Shown here one piece after another: positions 25,764 through 34,844 of a DNA stretch of 64,000 bases. Both the position numbers and the translations under genes were made by a program. The notes under the pieces are model-generated. The model was not told the origin of the DNA. It saw only the letters and a program-made list of their open reading frames with translations, and ran no database searches. The number at the start of each line of letters is the position of its first letter. The stretch's first letter is position 1. The DNA lies in the NCBI GenBank assembly GCA_963802635.1, contig CAWDJJ010000001.1, positions 2,604,001 through 2,668,000 on the forward strand, written 5' to 3'. The DNA is from CAVTLG01 sp963802635 (lineage in GTDB: Bacteria; Chloroflexota; Ktedonobacteria; Ktedonobacterales; Ktedonobacteraceae).

Positions 25764-27773
25764 TACAAAGTAGCAAAAAAAGTGATAGAGTTTGAATACC
25801 AGGAGGAAATCCCGCGTTCACGGCTTCGCGCAGCCTACGGAGATGGTTTCAAAGGCGCACCACTACGGTGTGAGTCGTCTAGCGAAGCCCGTTTCCCGCA
25901 GGATGCTGGAAGACACAATGGAAAAGCTCCCCAAGCCCTCTCGACCATCTCACAAGAGAACAGTGCGATTGGAGGTCCATGTCATGTTTGAGCCCAGTCG
26001 CCTCGCTCAACAATGTCTAACCGATGCCTATAGTTGTCTCATCCCAACGGTACGCCGTCGCATAGGACAAGCACAATCAAGCGTCAAGCCTGCACAAAGC
26101 AGTGCGGAAAGGAAAGCACAATGAACACGACACAAGTAGCTCTGTATGCTCGTGTCTCCTCAGATCAACAGAGTGAGGCCAAAACCATCGAAAGTCAGCT
26201 TGCCGATTTGCGAACGCGTATTGCCTCGACAGGAGCCACTCTGTGTGCGGAACGAGAGTTCATCGACAATGGTTGCAGCGGAGCAACCCTCATCCGTCCA
26301 GCCCTCGAACGTCTTCGTGACGTGGCCGCAACCGGAGGAATTGATCAGCTTTATGTCCATTGTCCTGATCGTCTGGCTCGTAACTATGCCCATCAGGTGT
26401 TGTTACTTGAAGAGTTCCTGCGTGCAGGTGTTGAGGTCATTTTCTTCAATCGTGAGGTAGGGCAGACGCCAGAGGATCACTTGTTACTGCAAGTGCAAGG
26501 TATGATCTCAGAATATGAACGAGCTAAAATCATGGAAAGAAGCCGAAGAGGGAAACGGCATGGAGCACAAGTAGGCAAAGTGAGCGTGCTCTCAGGAGCG
26601 CCCTATGGCTATCGTTACGTCAGCAAACAAGACGGTGATGGAGAAGCACGCTTTGAGATCGTCTGGGAGGAAGCACGGGTCGTTCGTCAAGTTTTTGAGT
26701 GGGTGGGAAGGGATCGCTGTTCCATTGGAGAAGTGAGTCGCCGCCTGCAAGCTGCTGGAGAGCAGACACGAACAGGCAAAACGGTCTGGGATCGGGGCAC
26801 CATCCACGATATGCTCCAAAATCCTGCGTACAAGGGTGAGGCAGCCTTTGGTAAAACTGCCATTGAGCCGCTGCGCCCACGCTTGAGAGCGCAACGGGGG
26901 CGGCCTCTACAACCAAAACGGCCTTACTCCCATCATGCTGTTCCAGCGGAGCAATGGATGAGTATTCCAGTCCCTGCGCTCGTCGATGCCGATCTCTTTG
27001 AGAGTGTTGCCGAGCAATTGCAAGAAAATCGAGCGCACGCACGTGTGGGGCAACGTGGTGCCCGCTACTTATTGCAGGGCTTGCTGACTTGTGCTTGTTG
27101 CGGGTATGCTTATTACGGCAAAGCTATTAGCCCAAGTGCACGCAAACATCATGAGCGCTCCTATGCGTACTACCGCTGCATTGGCTCTGATGCGTATCGT
27201 TTTGGTGGGATACGTATCTGCTCCAATAAGCAGTTACGCACGGATCTGGTAGACGAGGCGGTCTGGGAAGAAGTCTGTCGTCTCCTCGAACATCCTGAGC
27301 GGCTTGAGCAGGAATATCGGCGACGCTTCTTGCAGGAAGAACAAACGCCAGATGAACTCAGCCAGATTGAAGCGCGAGTGAGCCGGTTGCGACAAGGGAT
27401 TACCAGGCTGATTGATAGTTATGCCGAAGGACTCATCGACAAAGACGAGTTTGAACCCAGGGTGACACGCCTGCGAGAACGGTTAAAGCAGATGGAAACA
27501 CAAGCTCTACAAATTAAAGATGATGCGAGCTTCGAGCGTGAGTTGAGGCTCATCCTTGGTCGTCTTGATGAGTTTACTTCACGGGTAAAGAACGGATTGG
27601 ACGAAGCTGATTGGTCTACCCGCCGCGAGATCATTCGTGCATTGGTCAAACGGGTTGAGATCGATCAAGAGCAAGTCCGTGTCATCTTCCGCGTCAATCC
27701 TCCTCCCCAAGCTCCACAACTGCCTTCAGAAAAAGATTCTCAAAGTTTGCAACATTGTGGGGGGCGTGATGAT
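25764..27773 (+). mobile_element. serine recombinase element integrated at the QGG codons of a group II intron RT
   Basis: The borders are set by the interrupted maturase gene. On the minus strand the 5' half ends in ACACCTCAGGGTGGC (27774-27779 is the last GCCACC on plus) and the 3' half begins GGAGGCGTGATTTCG (GCCTCC at 25758-25763). Both borders therefore carry a variant of GGxGGC, as expected for attL and attR sharing a short core with divergent arms. Inside are only a 46-residue coupled small frame and a large serine recombinase gene, so the element is a minimal, self-mobilising unit of about 2.0 kb. The exact crossover dinucleotide cannot be read from one junction pair. Confidence 0.75.
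25984..26124 (+). CDS. 46-residue protein coupled to the serine recombinase
   Basis: ATG 25984 has a GGAGG box 8 bases upstream and its TGA overlaps the recombinase start codon (ATGA at 26121-26124), a strong sign of translational coupling. The peptide begins MFEPSRLAQQCLTDAY and ends in a basic, Gln/Ser-rich tail. In-frame sequence is open back to about 25792, but the ribosome binding site favours 25984. The family is unknown to me; a role as recombination directionality factor is conceivable from size, charge and position, without direct support. Confidence 0.5.
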   Translation: MFEPSRLAQQCLTDAYSCLIPTVRRRIGQAQSSVKPAQSSAERKAQ

Positions 27774-27866
27774 GCCACCCTGAGGTGTACCATCTTCTGT
27801 CATATGGAATTGGTTGTTTTCCAAATATCCTGCTTTGAGCCATTTCTTGAGTATGGCTTTTTCTAG
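26121..27866 (+). CDS. large serine recombinase
   Basis: A 581-residue site-specific recombinase that should integrate and excise the element. The N-terminal resolvase domain shows ALYARVSSDQQ with the nucleophilic Ser (about residue 13), then RPALERLRD and DRLARNYAHQ. A recombinase domain follows (PYGYRYV..., about 165-270), then a zinc ribbon (GLLTCACCGYAYYGK ... YYRCIGSD ... RICSNKQL, about 310-365) and a coiled coil (about 390-460). The start ATG 26121 overlaps the small upstream gene; an earlier in-frame ATG at 26034 is less likely. The final 30 residues, after LQHCGG, are read from the antisense strand of the interrupted maturase, so integration has replaced the native tail. Confidence 0.9.
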   Translation: MNTTQVALYARVSSDQQSEAKTIESQLADLRTRIASTGATLCAEREFIDNGCSGATLIRPALERLRDVAATGGIDQLYVHCPDRLARNYAHQVLLLEEFLRAGVEVIFFNREVGQTPEDHLLLQVQGMISEYERAKIMERSRRGKRHGAQVGKVSVLSGAPYGYRYVSKQDGDGEARFEIVWEEARVVRQVFEWVGRDRCSIGEVSRRLQAAGEQTRTGKTVWDRGTIHDMLQNPAYKGEAAFGKTAIEPLRPRLRAQRGRPLQPKRPYSHHAVPAEQWMSIPVPALVDADLFESVAEQLQENRAHARVGQRGARYLLQGLLTCACCGYAYYGKAISPSARKHHERSYAYYRCIGSDAYRFGGIRICSNKQLRTDLVDEAVWEEVCRLLEHPERLEQEYRRRFLQEEQTPDELSQIEARVSRLRQGITRLIDSYAEGLIDKDEFEPRVTRLRERLKQMETQALQIKDDASFERELRLILGRLDEFTSRVKNGLDEADWSTRREIIRALVKRVEIDQEQVRVIFRVNPPPQAPQLPSEKDSQSLQHCGGRDDATLRCTIFCHMELVVFQISCFEPFLEYGFF

Positions 27867-28502
27867 AGAGATATGGGTCAGCAACCATAGGTGCGAGATT
27901 CGATCAAAACAGGAGCGGATGTCTCCCTCCAAAATCCATTCTGCGCGGCCGCTGCGACCCAGCACAATGAAGCAAGCTTCAATGGCATCTGCTGTTGAGC
28001 GGGCTGTCCGAAATCCGTAGGAGTTTGGGTCAGCCGTTGTCTCTGCAACCGGGTCGAGTGCTAGCAAGTACAGAGCTTGCATGGCTCGGTCTCGCATGGT
28101 CGGAATCGAGAGGGGCCTTTGAGCACCATTGCTTTTTGGGATGTATATCCGCCGTAACGGTTGAGGATGATATCCTCGTTGGCGAAGTCGATCAATGGCT
28201 GTCATCTTCTGCTCCGGCGTTTTCCAAGTCTCCCCGTCCACGCCAGGAGTTCGTCTCCCAGTGTTTTCTGTCACTCGTCGTACGGCAAGAGCTTTGCCGC
28301 TGAATGAGTGGGTGAGCAAACGTTGCAAAGCTTTCACCTTGTTCCATTTACCCTCCTTCGTTGCCTGCGCGATACGAGTTTGGAGCCGACGAGCATTCCG
28401 TTCAGCTTCTCGCCAGTTGATCTGATGCCAAGCTTCGGGGATGTCGGTGGTCGCACCAACAGAGGGAGCCGAAGATTGCCCTTCGGCCGTTTCCGTTGTC
28501 AT
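27726..28502 (-). pseudogene. group II intron reverse transcriptase/maturase, 5' part
   Basis: ATG 28502 opens the intron-encoded protein. Visible RT blocks are RRVTENTGRRTPGVDGE (RT0-1), PQPLRRIYIPKSNGAQRPLSIPTMRDR (RT1-2), DPNSYGFRTARST (RT2) and WILEGDIRSCFDRI (RT3 with a catalytic Asp), then FHMTEDGTPQGG of domain 4. After the GG codons (27774) the frame passes into the integrated serine recombinase element and stops at 27726. The missing YADD, maturase and HNH parts are at 24741-25757. The protein is therefore broken in the present state and could only be restored by excision. Confidence 0.9.
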
Positions 28503-29093
28503 CTGCTTTACCTCCTTGATCGGTTAATCAAACGCTTTCGCGCTCAAAGACCAGAGGGAAGTCTGCCCGCTTTCGCGTGGAGTCATCTTCCGACCCCTAT
28601 CCGCCCCATTACAGGACGACTTTCGCTTTCTCCCTCCTCCTTTACCACCTCTGCTTGCGGTCCATCTTGCGATGTGCCTTCCTGCCATCAGGAGCAGAGG
28701 CAGTTTACCACGTTCCACGTGTGTACCAGATATGGGTTAGGCCCCGCCTCTTCGCCGGTGGTTCTCTTGTCTGCGTTTGGGGAACTCTGAGCCCCGAAAC
28801 CAACCACGTTACCTTTTGGTCAAGCCTTTCAGCATCTTTGGCTTGTTGAAGCTTACGACGTTTATCAGCGGTTCACATGGGTTAGCCATACCATATTTCG
28901 CCCTAGCTCCGTTACTGCTTTGATGCTAGCAGTCACCTCGTCTCCTCACGGTTTCGAGATCACCCTGATGGGTGCGGCTACATTGTTCCAGGCGCACTTG
29001 ATTCAGCCTGGTAGGGCACTCGGGGGCAGAACCCCAGGTAAGAGCCTCCTTTTCCAGAGTCCTTACGGCTACACCCGCAGCTTCGTGTCGCAC
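28503..29093 (-). ncRNA. group II intron 5' ribozyme domains
   Basis: The 590 bases between the intron 5' end and the maturase start have no competing gene and belong to domains I to IV. The minus strand starts GTGCGAC and contains a CAGAGT loop (28789-28784) between GGGG and CCCC, the expected form of the EBS1 hairpin. It complements the six bases just before the intron. Confidence 0.8.
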
Positions 29094-29137
29094 CAGAGTA
29101 AGCTTCTCTCAAAATTCGATTCAAGGAAAAAGAAGAG

Positions 29138-30018
29138 ATGCTGACACTGCCTAAAAGGATTATACACGTGTTGCGCGAGTTTGAGACGGTCTTTAGCGAA
29201 CGAGTATGGGAATGGGCCAAAGTGCTCGTCATCGGAGCAATCCTTGCGCCAGGAGAGCGAACGGTGGCTGCAATCTTGCGCGTGATGGGATGCGCCGATG
29301 AACAGCAATTCCAGAACTATCATCGTGTGCTCAATCGCGCCAAGTGGTCGAGCCGTGAACTGAGCCGTGTGTTGCTGATGGTGTTGGTGAAGCTCTTTGT
29401 CCCCACAGATGCACCGATGGTAATCGGCATCGATGAAACCATCGAGCGCCGACGAGGCCGCAAGATTGCGGCGCGAGGCGTCTATCGTGATCCCGTTCGA
29501 TCCAGTAAAGAGTTTTTTGTGAAAACCAATGGCTTGCGCTGGATCTCCCTGATGCTCTTGACCCCTATTCCTTGGGCGCAACGGGTCTGGGCTTTGCCCT
29601 TTTTGACGGTGCTGGCTCCCTCCGAACGCTATCACGAAGAGCGCAAGATGCGGCACAAAACCATCACGGATTGGGCCTGGCAGATGCTCCTGCAAGTTTC
29701 TCGTTGGATGCCAGGTCGACGATTGGTCGTCGTTGCTGATGGGACCTATGCCGTGCTGGATTTCCTGGGGAAGGTGAGCCACTTGCCAGGCATGTGCGTC
29801 ATCACGCGCTTGCGTTTGGATGCCTGTTTGTATGATCCTGCCCAAGAGCGGGAGGCGGGCAAAAGAGGCAGACCGGCGCTCAAAGGGAAACGGCAGCCAA
29901 AACTGGCCGAGCGACTGCAAGACCCAAAGACTCTCTGGCAGAAACACACGCTGTCCTGGTATGGGGGAACAACGCGAGAGATGGAGATCACCACCGGCAC
30001 GGCTCTGTGGTATCAATC
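29138..30018 (+). pseudogene. IS701-like transposase, 3' end lost
   Basis: ATG 29138 follows AAGGAAAAAGAAGAG. The protein shows NYHRVLNRAKWSSRE, the first catalytic Asp in MVIGIDETIERRRGRKI, ARGVYRDPVRSSK, and VVVADGTYAVLDFL with the second Asp, as in IS701/IS4-type DDE_5 transposases. It stops after TGTALWY at about 30013, where the left inverted repeat of an IS1182 element begins, and reads only six foreign residues more. The region with the catalytic Glu is missing, so it is inactive. A group II intron sits 45 bases upstream on the opposite strand. Confidence 0.85.
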
Positions 30019-30019
30019 T

Positions 30020-31819
30020 CTTTCAGGACTCTGTTGACGAAAGAAAGAAATACTGGAATGGTAAAATAGGAGGGAAAAGTGACAAAGAAGACAGCGAAAA
30101 GGAGAAGAACGATGTCAATGAACCCGCAAGAAATCGAAACCATTCCAGCCCAAACGGTGCACATAGCCTGGGCAGCCTGCCCTAAGGGAACGCTGGCGAT
30201 GCGCTTGCGAGATGCCTTGGGAGATCTGTACCAGGATGAGCAGTTTGCCAGGCTCTACCCGGTAGAAGGACAGCCAGGATACGCTCCGTGGCGACTGGCG
30301 GTGGTGACGGTGTTGCAATATACGGAGAATCTCACGGATCGTCAGGCGGCGAACGCGGTCCGCGAAGGGATTGATTGGAAATATGCCTTGGGACTGGAAC
30401 TCTGGGATGCGGGCTTTGATTACTCCTTGCTCTCGGCGTTTCGTACCCGCTTAGTGGAGCAACAGGCGGAGACCCTCTTGTTAGATCAGCTTCTGGAGGT
30501 GTGCAAGCAACATGGCTGGCTCAAAGCGGGAGGCAAACAACGCACCGACTCCACCCACGTATTGGCACGGGTCCGTTCGCTCTCGAATTTGGAATGTGTG
30601 GGAGAAAGCCTGCGCGCGGCTCTCGATGATCTGGCAGGTCTGGTTCCTGATTGGTTGATCAAGCAGATCACGCCTGACTGGTTTGATCGGTATAGCCATC
30701 GTGTGGAGAACTATCGCTTGCCCAAGGCCGAGAGCCAGCGCACAGCCCTGGCCCAACAAATCGGGGCGGATGGGGTCCATCTCTTCGCCGCTCTCTCGCA
30801 AGCCGATGCACCAGCCTGAGGCGCGAGACCTGGAAAGTGTGCAAGTGCTCCGACAGGTGTGGCAACAGTACTATGAGGTGTCGGAGGGCAAGGCGAAATG
30901 GCGAGCAGGTCCCTCCGAAGCAGACGCAGAGGGTGTGATCCGTTCGCCCTATGATCCGGAGGCCCAAACAGGCAAAAAGCGGGAAACGACGTGGCTGGGG
31001 TACAAAGTCCACTTGACGGAAACCTGCGCACAGCCCATGGAGCCACTGTGTCCTCAGTTGATTGTGCAGGTGCAAACGACGGTGGCACCCATTGCGGATG
31101 CAGCCATGACGGTCCCCATTCAGGAGCAGTTGGTGAAAGCAGCACTCAAACCGGAGGAGCAGATCGTGGATACGGGCTATGTGGATGCCGACCTGCTGGT
31201 GAGCAGTCAGCAAAAAGGGATCACTCTGCTTGGTCCTACGATGCCTGATAGCAGTTGGCAGGCCAAAGCGGGCAAGGGCTTCGATCTGGGGCACTTTTCC
31301 ATCGATTGGAGCAAGCAGCAGGCTACCTGCCCCCAAGGGCAAACCAGTGCTCGTATGAGTCAGGCTGCTGAGCGCATGGAGATCGTGTTTGCCTCTGAGA
31401 CCTGTGCTGCCTGTCCCGTGCGCCAGGACTGCACGCGCTCCCAGACAACTGGACGGGTCCTGCATCTGCGCCCTCAAGCTGCTCATGAAGCCTTACAGGC
31501 GCGACGGCTGGCAGAGCAAACGCCCGAGTTTCGTCAGCAGTATGCCTTGCGTTCGGGCATTGAGGGCACGCTTTCTCAGGGCGTGCGGGCAATGGGTTTG
31601 CGACGATCTCGCTATGATGGACTAGCCAGAACCCATGTGCAACACATCTTAACGGCTGTGGCCGTCAATCTGGTACGTATTGATGCCGTCCTGACGAACA
31701 TCCCTCGCGGTAAGACCCGCCGGTCCCACTTTGCCCAGTTGGCATCAATAGCGGCTTTCCCAGTCGGGGCCTGACGCTCATTCGATTTGGAGTCGCATTC
31801 GTCAACAGAGTCCTGAAAG
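30020..31819 (+). mobile_element. IS1182-family insertion sequence
   Basis: Perfect 21-bp inverted repeats at 30020-30040 and 31799-31819 (outer part CTTTCAGGACTC) enclose one transposase gene. The left end cuts an IS701-like transposase. The right end lies one base from another IS (31821), and no target duplication is visible, so the flanks have been rearranged since insertion. Confidence 0.9.
30112..31774 (+). pseudogene. IS1182-family transposase with a frameshift
   Basis: The first frame starts at ATG 30112 (AAAGGAG upstream; GTG 30079 is possible) and encodes the DUF772-like N-terminal domain: LYQDEQFARLYPVEGQPGYAP, DRQAANAVREGIDWKYALGL and KQRTDSTHVLARVR with the first catalytic Asp. 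It closes at 30819 after ALSQADAPA. A one-base shift near 30805 continues as ARDLESVQVLRQVWQQYYE, GYKVHLTETC, DTGYVDADLLV with the second Asp, the Cys-rich CAACPVRQDCTRS, and YALRSGIEGTLSQGVRAMGLRRSRY with the catalytic Glu, ending at 31774. All family blocks are present, so a single lesion separates it from an active gene. Confidence 0.88.
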
Positions 31820-31871
31820 GCCCACGAATTGCGCAACGAGATGTAACCAGTAGCGAGTAGGCAGAAAAACG

Positions 31872-31917
31872 TGTCTCCTTAATGAGGAAGAAGAAAATCG
31901 TTCCCAATAAGGAGACA
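31872..31917 (+). promoter_or_regulatory. hairpin sequestering the transposase ribosome binding site
   Basis: TGTCTCCTTA at 31872-31881 pairs perfectly with TAAGGAGACA at 31908-31917; the second arm contains the AAGGAG box that precedes ATG 31921. An RNA started outside the element would fold this way and block translation, a known protection against read-through in IS10- and IS200-type elements. Copy 2 keeps the same arms. Confidence 0.65.
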
Positions 31918-31920
31918 GAC

Positions 31921-33837
31921 ATGAACAGTATCACCGATTCTGCAGTAACTATCCAGACCTCTTCCCAATCTCAGCCCTCAACGCCTTGCTGGTTGGGCGA
32001 AGTTGCGCTCCTGGTCCACCATTTGCGCAAGCAGGGAGTGCTCTCAGCTCTTAGCCAGCAGGTGCACTTCGCACGGCGGCGTTTCGGACTCTATGAGGTT
32101 CTCGACTTTGTGGCGGTGCTCTTGGGCTACGCCATCAGCGGTGAACACACGTTGGAGGCGTTCTACGAGCGTGTGTATCCTTTTGCCACTGCCTTCATGG
32201 CGCTCTTTGGGCGGGAGCGCTTGCCCGCCCGTTCGACGCTCTCACGCTTTTTGGCCGCTCTGACTCCAGAAGCAGTCGAAGCTCTGCGCTCGCTGTTTCT
32301 GGAAGATCTGCTTGCGCGGCCACTTTGCAAAGAAGAGCAGCAGTGCGGGCTCACGGATCGAGCAGGCAACGTGTGGAAGGTGTTCGACATTGATGGCACC
32401 CGCGAAGCGGCTCGAACAACGCGCCTTGCCCCAGGCCCCACAATTGCCTCTCCCTCAGCGCCGGTTGGATAAGGTGTGTGCACCTGGCTACACAGGGCGC
32501 AAACGAGGAGAAATCGTGCGGACCCGGACGACCGTCTTGCAAGCGCATTCCTACCAGTGGCTCGGTACCTTCGGCAACCCAGGCAACGGAGTGTACCGAG
32601 AGGAGTTGCGCCGAGCGGTGGAGGCGATCAGGTCCTACCTACGAGCGCATCAGTTTCCCGAAGAGCATGCTCTCCTGAGACTTGACGGACTCTATGGGAC
32701 CGGAGCCGTCCTGGCCGACTTGCTTGGGTTCGCGTTCGTCATGCGCGGCAAAGACTATCGGCTCCTTGACCTGCCAGTCGTCCAGACGCGCTTGCATTTG
32801 CCTGCCGATCAGCAGTTCTCGCGTCCGGAAAGTGGGCTAGTTCGCACGCTTTATGACTGCCCGGATGTGCTAGTAGGCCCGAGCGGGCAACGTTGCCGCC
32901 TGGTCGTCGCGACTCATCCTGCTGGACCAACGAAGAAGCGCATTGGTGTCGAACGCGATGGGCTTATCTACGAACTGTTCTTGACGAAGTTACCCCAGCA
33001 GGCCTTCACCGTTGCTGATGTCGTGGCGTTGTATCTGCATCGTGGGGCCTTTGAAACGACGCTCTCCGATGAAGATCTCGAACAAGACCCGGATCGTTGG
33101 TGTTCTCATGCCGCTTGCGGACAAGAAGCCTGGCAGATCGTCTCACAATGGGTCTGGAACCTGCGTCTGGAATTGGGACATCAACTTGAGCCTGAACCGA
33201 TACGCACGACCGAGTTTGCTCCTGCTCTCCCACCTGTGCACAAAGAGGCGACTGACGTTCCTTTTTCCTCCCAGGGATATGGGCCAGCCGCAGTGGCCCT
33301 GCCCTGGAAAGCTGGCCGCTTCTCGGGGCAAGACTTTGTCCTTCAACCGGACGGGACGCTGCACTGTCCGGCAGGTCAATCCCTGATTGCGCATGAGTGG
33401 CGCAGAGAAGGTGACGGGAGCCTGCGCGTGGTCTATGCGGCCAGCATCCGCAGTTGTCGTCCCTGCCCTCTGCGGCAACAGTGTCAATGGCAAGGCAACG
33501 CCACCGCCAAGCCTCGTCAGGTAAGCGTGCTATTACATCCCCTCATGGTCGGTTCCGCGCCCCTGCTCTGGCATGATTGGAGTCGTCGGCACCATCGACG
33601 GGCGTGCAAGCAGAGGCTCGCGTTCCCAGCAGGTGGAGGTGCAGGAAGAACTGGGTCTCTCTGCTGGCCCGAAGCCTGCACCTGTGCCCCTGTCTCGTGC
33701 ACAACGTGCGCATTCTCGTCTCGACTTTCAAGAGCGGTTCGCGCAACGCGCAAGCCTCAACCGCAGGTCGGGTGACGATCAGACTCTTCGGGGTCCCAGA
33801 AAGCTTTGCCACTTCTCTGGGTTTGGCGACGGCGTAA
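31921..33837 (+). pseudogene. transposase of the unclassified 2.25-kb IS, copy 1, multiply frameshifted
   Basis: ATG 31921 follows TAAGGAGACAGAC. The N-terminal part reads LGEVALLVHHLRKQGVLSAL, VLLGYAISGEHTLEAFYERV and ARSTLSRFLAALT, then WKVFDIDGTREAA with the likely first catalytic Asp. An extra A at about 32414 (absent from copy 2) shifts the frame; it continues as TRTTVLQAHSYQWLGTFGNPG, LLRLDGLYGTGAVLADL (second Asp) and YLHRGAFETTLSDED (likely Glu). A further shift near 33615, shared with copy 2, leads to a C-terminal domain with LSRAQRAHSRLDFQERFA and VTIRLFGVPESFATSLGLATA. A two-base deletion in copy 1 near 33745 breaks this too. I could not assign an IS family with confidence. Confidence 0.8.
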
Positions 33838-34068
33838 CACCGTCTCGGCAGCCGTTGGCTTCTCTCTTCTCGGATAGGCTTGCTTCTTCGAGTGGAAGCT
33901 CATGGCTTTTTTTCCTCGCTGTTCCTCAATTTCTCCCATTTTCTGTCCTTTTTGCTCTCCATCCCGCTGTTTCTGCTTTCTCTCACAGGATCAACATCCC
34001 ATTCTGCACGATTTTCACTCATCAGATCAGGAGAAGCTCTTCAGCAATCTCATTGCGCAATTCGTGGG

Positions 34069-34792
34069 CACGACGACCTTCTCCGAACATCTGACACAGA
34101 GCGCGTAGGCCTTCTTGCGCTTTTCCAGACCCGGAAGCCTCGGACGATTACTGCCATAGACGCTGTCCCCTGTGACCCACTTGGCTTCGAGTCCTGACTC
34201 TAAGGCGTGCCACAGCATTTTTGCCGCCAACTGAGGGATGCCCGGCAAAGACCACCTCTTCTGGTACATTGGCTTCCCTACATCGCCCAGGGTCTTGCAT
34301 CCAACGGATGACGGCAGATATAACGCTCGATCAACAAGGGTATGACCGGCTCCGGTCGCATAGGCCAAAAAGACGCCGATTTGGCAGTTTTCTCTGGGAC
34401 CTTTCGTCCCACTGTACTGTCGTTGTACTCCCACCGACTTCTTTCCCTTTTTCAGGAAACCCGTTTCATCCAAAACATAGACCCCATTAGGGTCGCCAAT
34501 CATCTCACGGATAGAGGTGGGGCCTCGTGATCTCGCACCAAATCAGCCTCCCATACCGCTCGGGGGAATCCGATACTGGATAGCGTACGGATTCGCATAT
34601 CCTGCCACATCCCTCGAGTTGCCACCCATTTTTGCGTTCCACTGGGCTGAGCAAACCTTTTATGTATGCTTTTACCCGTTCTCTGGTCTCCGAACGCGCA
34701 AAACTGGGGCCAATGAGTGCACACATACGATCGAAAAGGATTGTCCACAACTCTTCGGGGGACAATGAGAATGAGGGCGCGAGAACTGTCAT
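34069..34792 (-). pseudogene. IS701-family transposase fragment
   Basis: On the minus strand ATG 34792 opens LSPEELWTILFDRMCALIG and KNGWQLEGCG, the N-terminal blocks of an IS701-family transposase related to the one at 21539. Frameshifts near 34600-34500 interrupt the frame before GVYVLDETGFLKKGKKSVG (first catalytic Asp), GTKGPRENCQIGVFLAY and KWVTGDSVYGSN (second Asp). At 34069 the sequence is cut by the terminus of the 2.25-kb IS copy 1, so the part with the catalytic Glu is gone. The missing remainder is not found on the other side of that IS. Confidence 0.8.
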
Positions 34793-34844
34793 TGGCTTCT
34801 TCTTCCGTTTCTTTTTTTCCTCCTATCTTACCATACTTACCCAC

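Larger units (their letters stand above)
24666..29093 (-). mobile_element. group II intron interrupted by a serine recombinase element
   Basis: On the minus strand the 5' end reads GTGCGACACGAAGC from 29093, the typical bacterial group II intron start. A candidate EBS1, CAGAGT at 28789-28784 inside a GGGG..CCCC stem-loop, pairs with the last six bases of the 5' exon (ACTCTG, 29099-29094). The maturase gene follows in two pieces. Domain V begins at the maturase stop (24742-24706) and domain VI is a hairpin with a GCAA loop, ending CTTACCCGAC at 24666. Without the inserted recombinase element (about 25764-27773) the intron is about 2.4 kb, a normal size. It is placed in the 5' leader of an IS701-like element, 45 bases from that transposase start. 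Confidence 0.88.
31821..34068 (+). mobile_element. unclassified 2.25-kb IS, copy 1
   Basis: The element is 2248 bp and starts and ends with CCCACGAATTGCGCAA and its complement (31821-31836 and 34053-34068). A second, 2249-bp copy lies on the other strand at 54809-58588 (after removal of an IS4 insertion), which fixes the borders. Neither copy has a recognisable target duplication. Copy 1 lies one base from an IS1182 end on the left and truncates an IS701-like transposase on the right. Confidence 0.88.
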
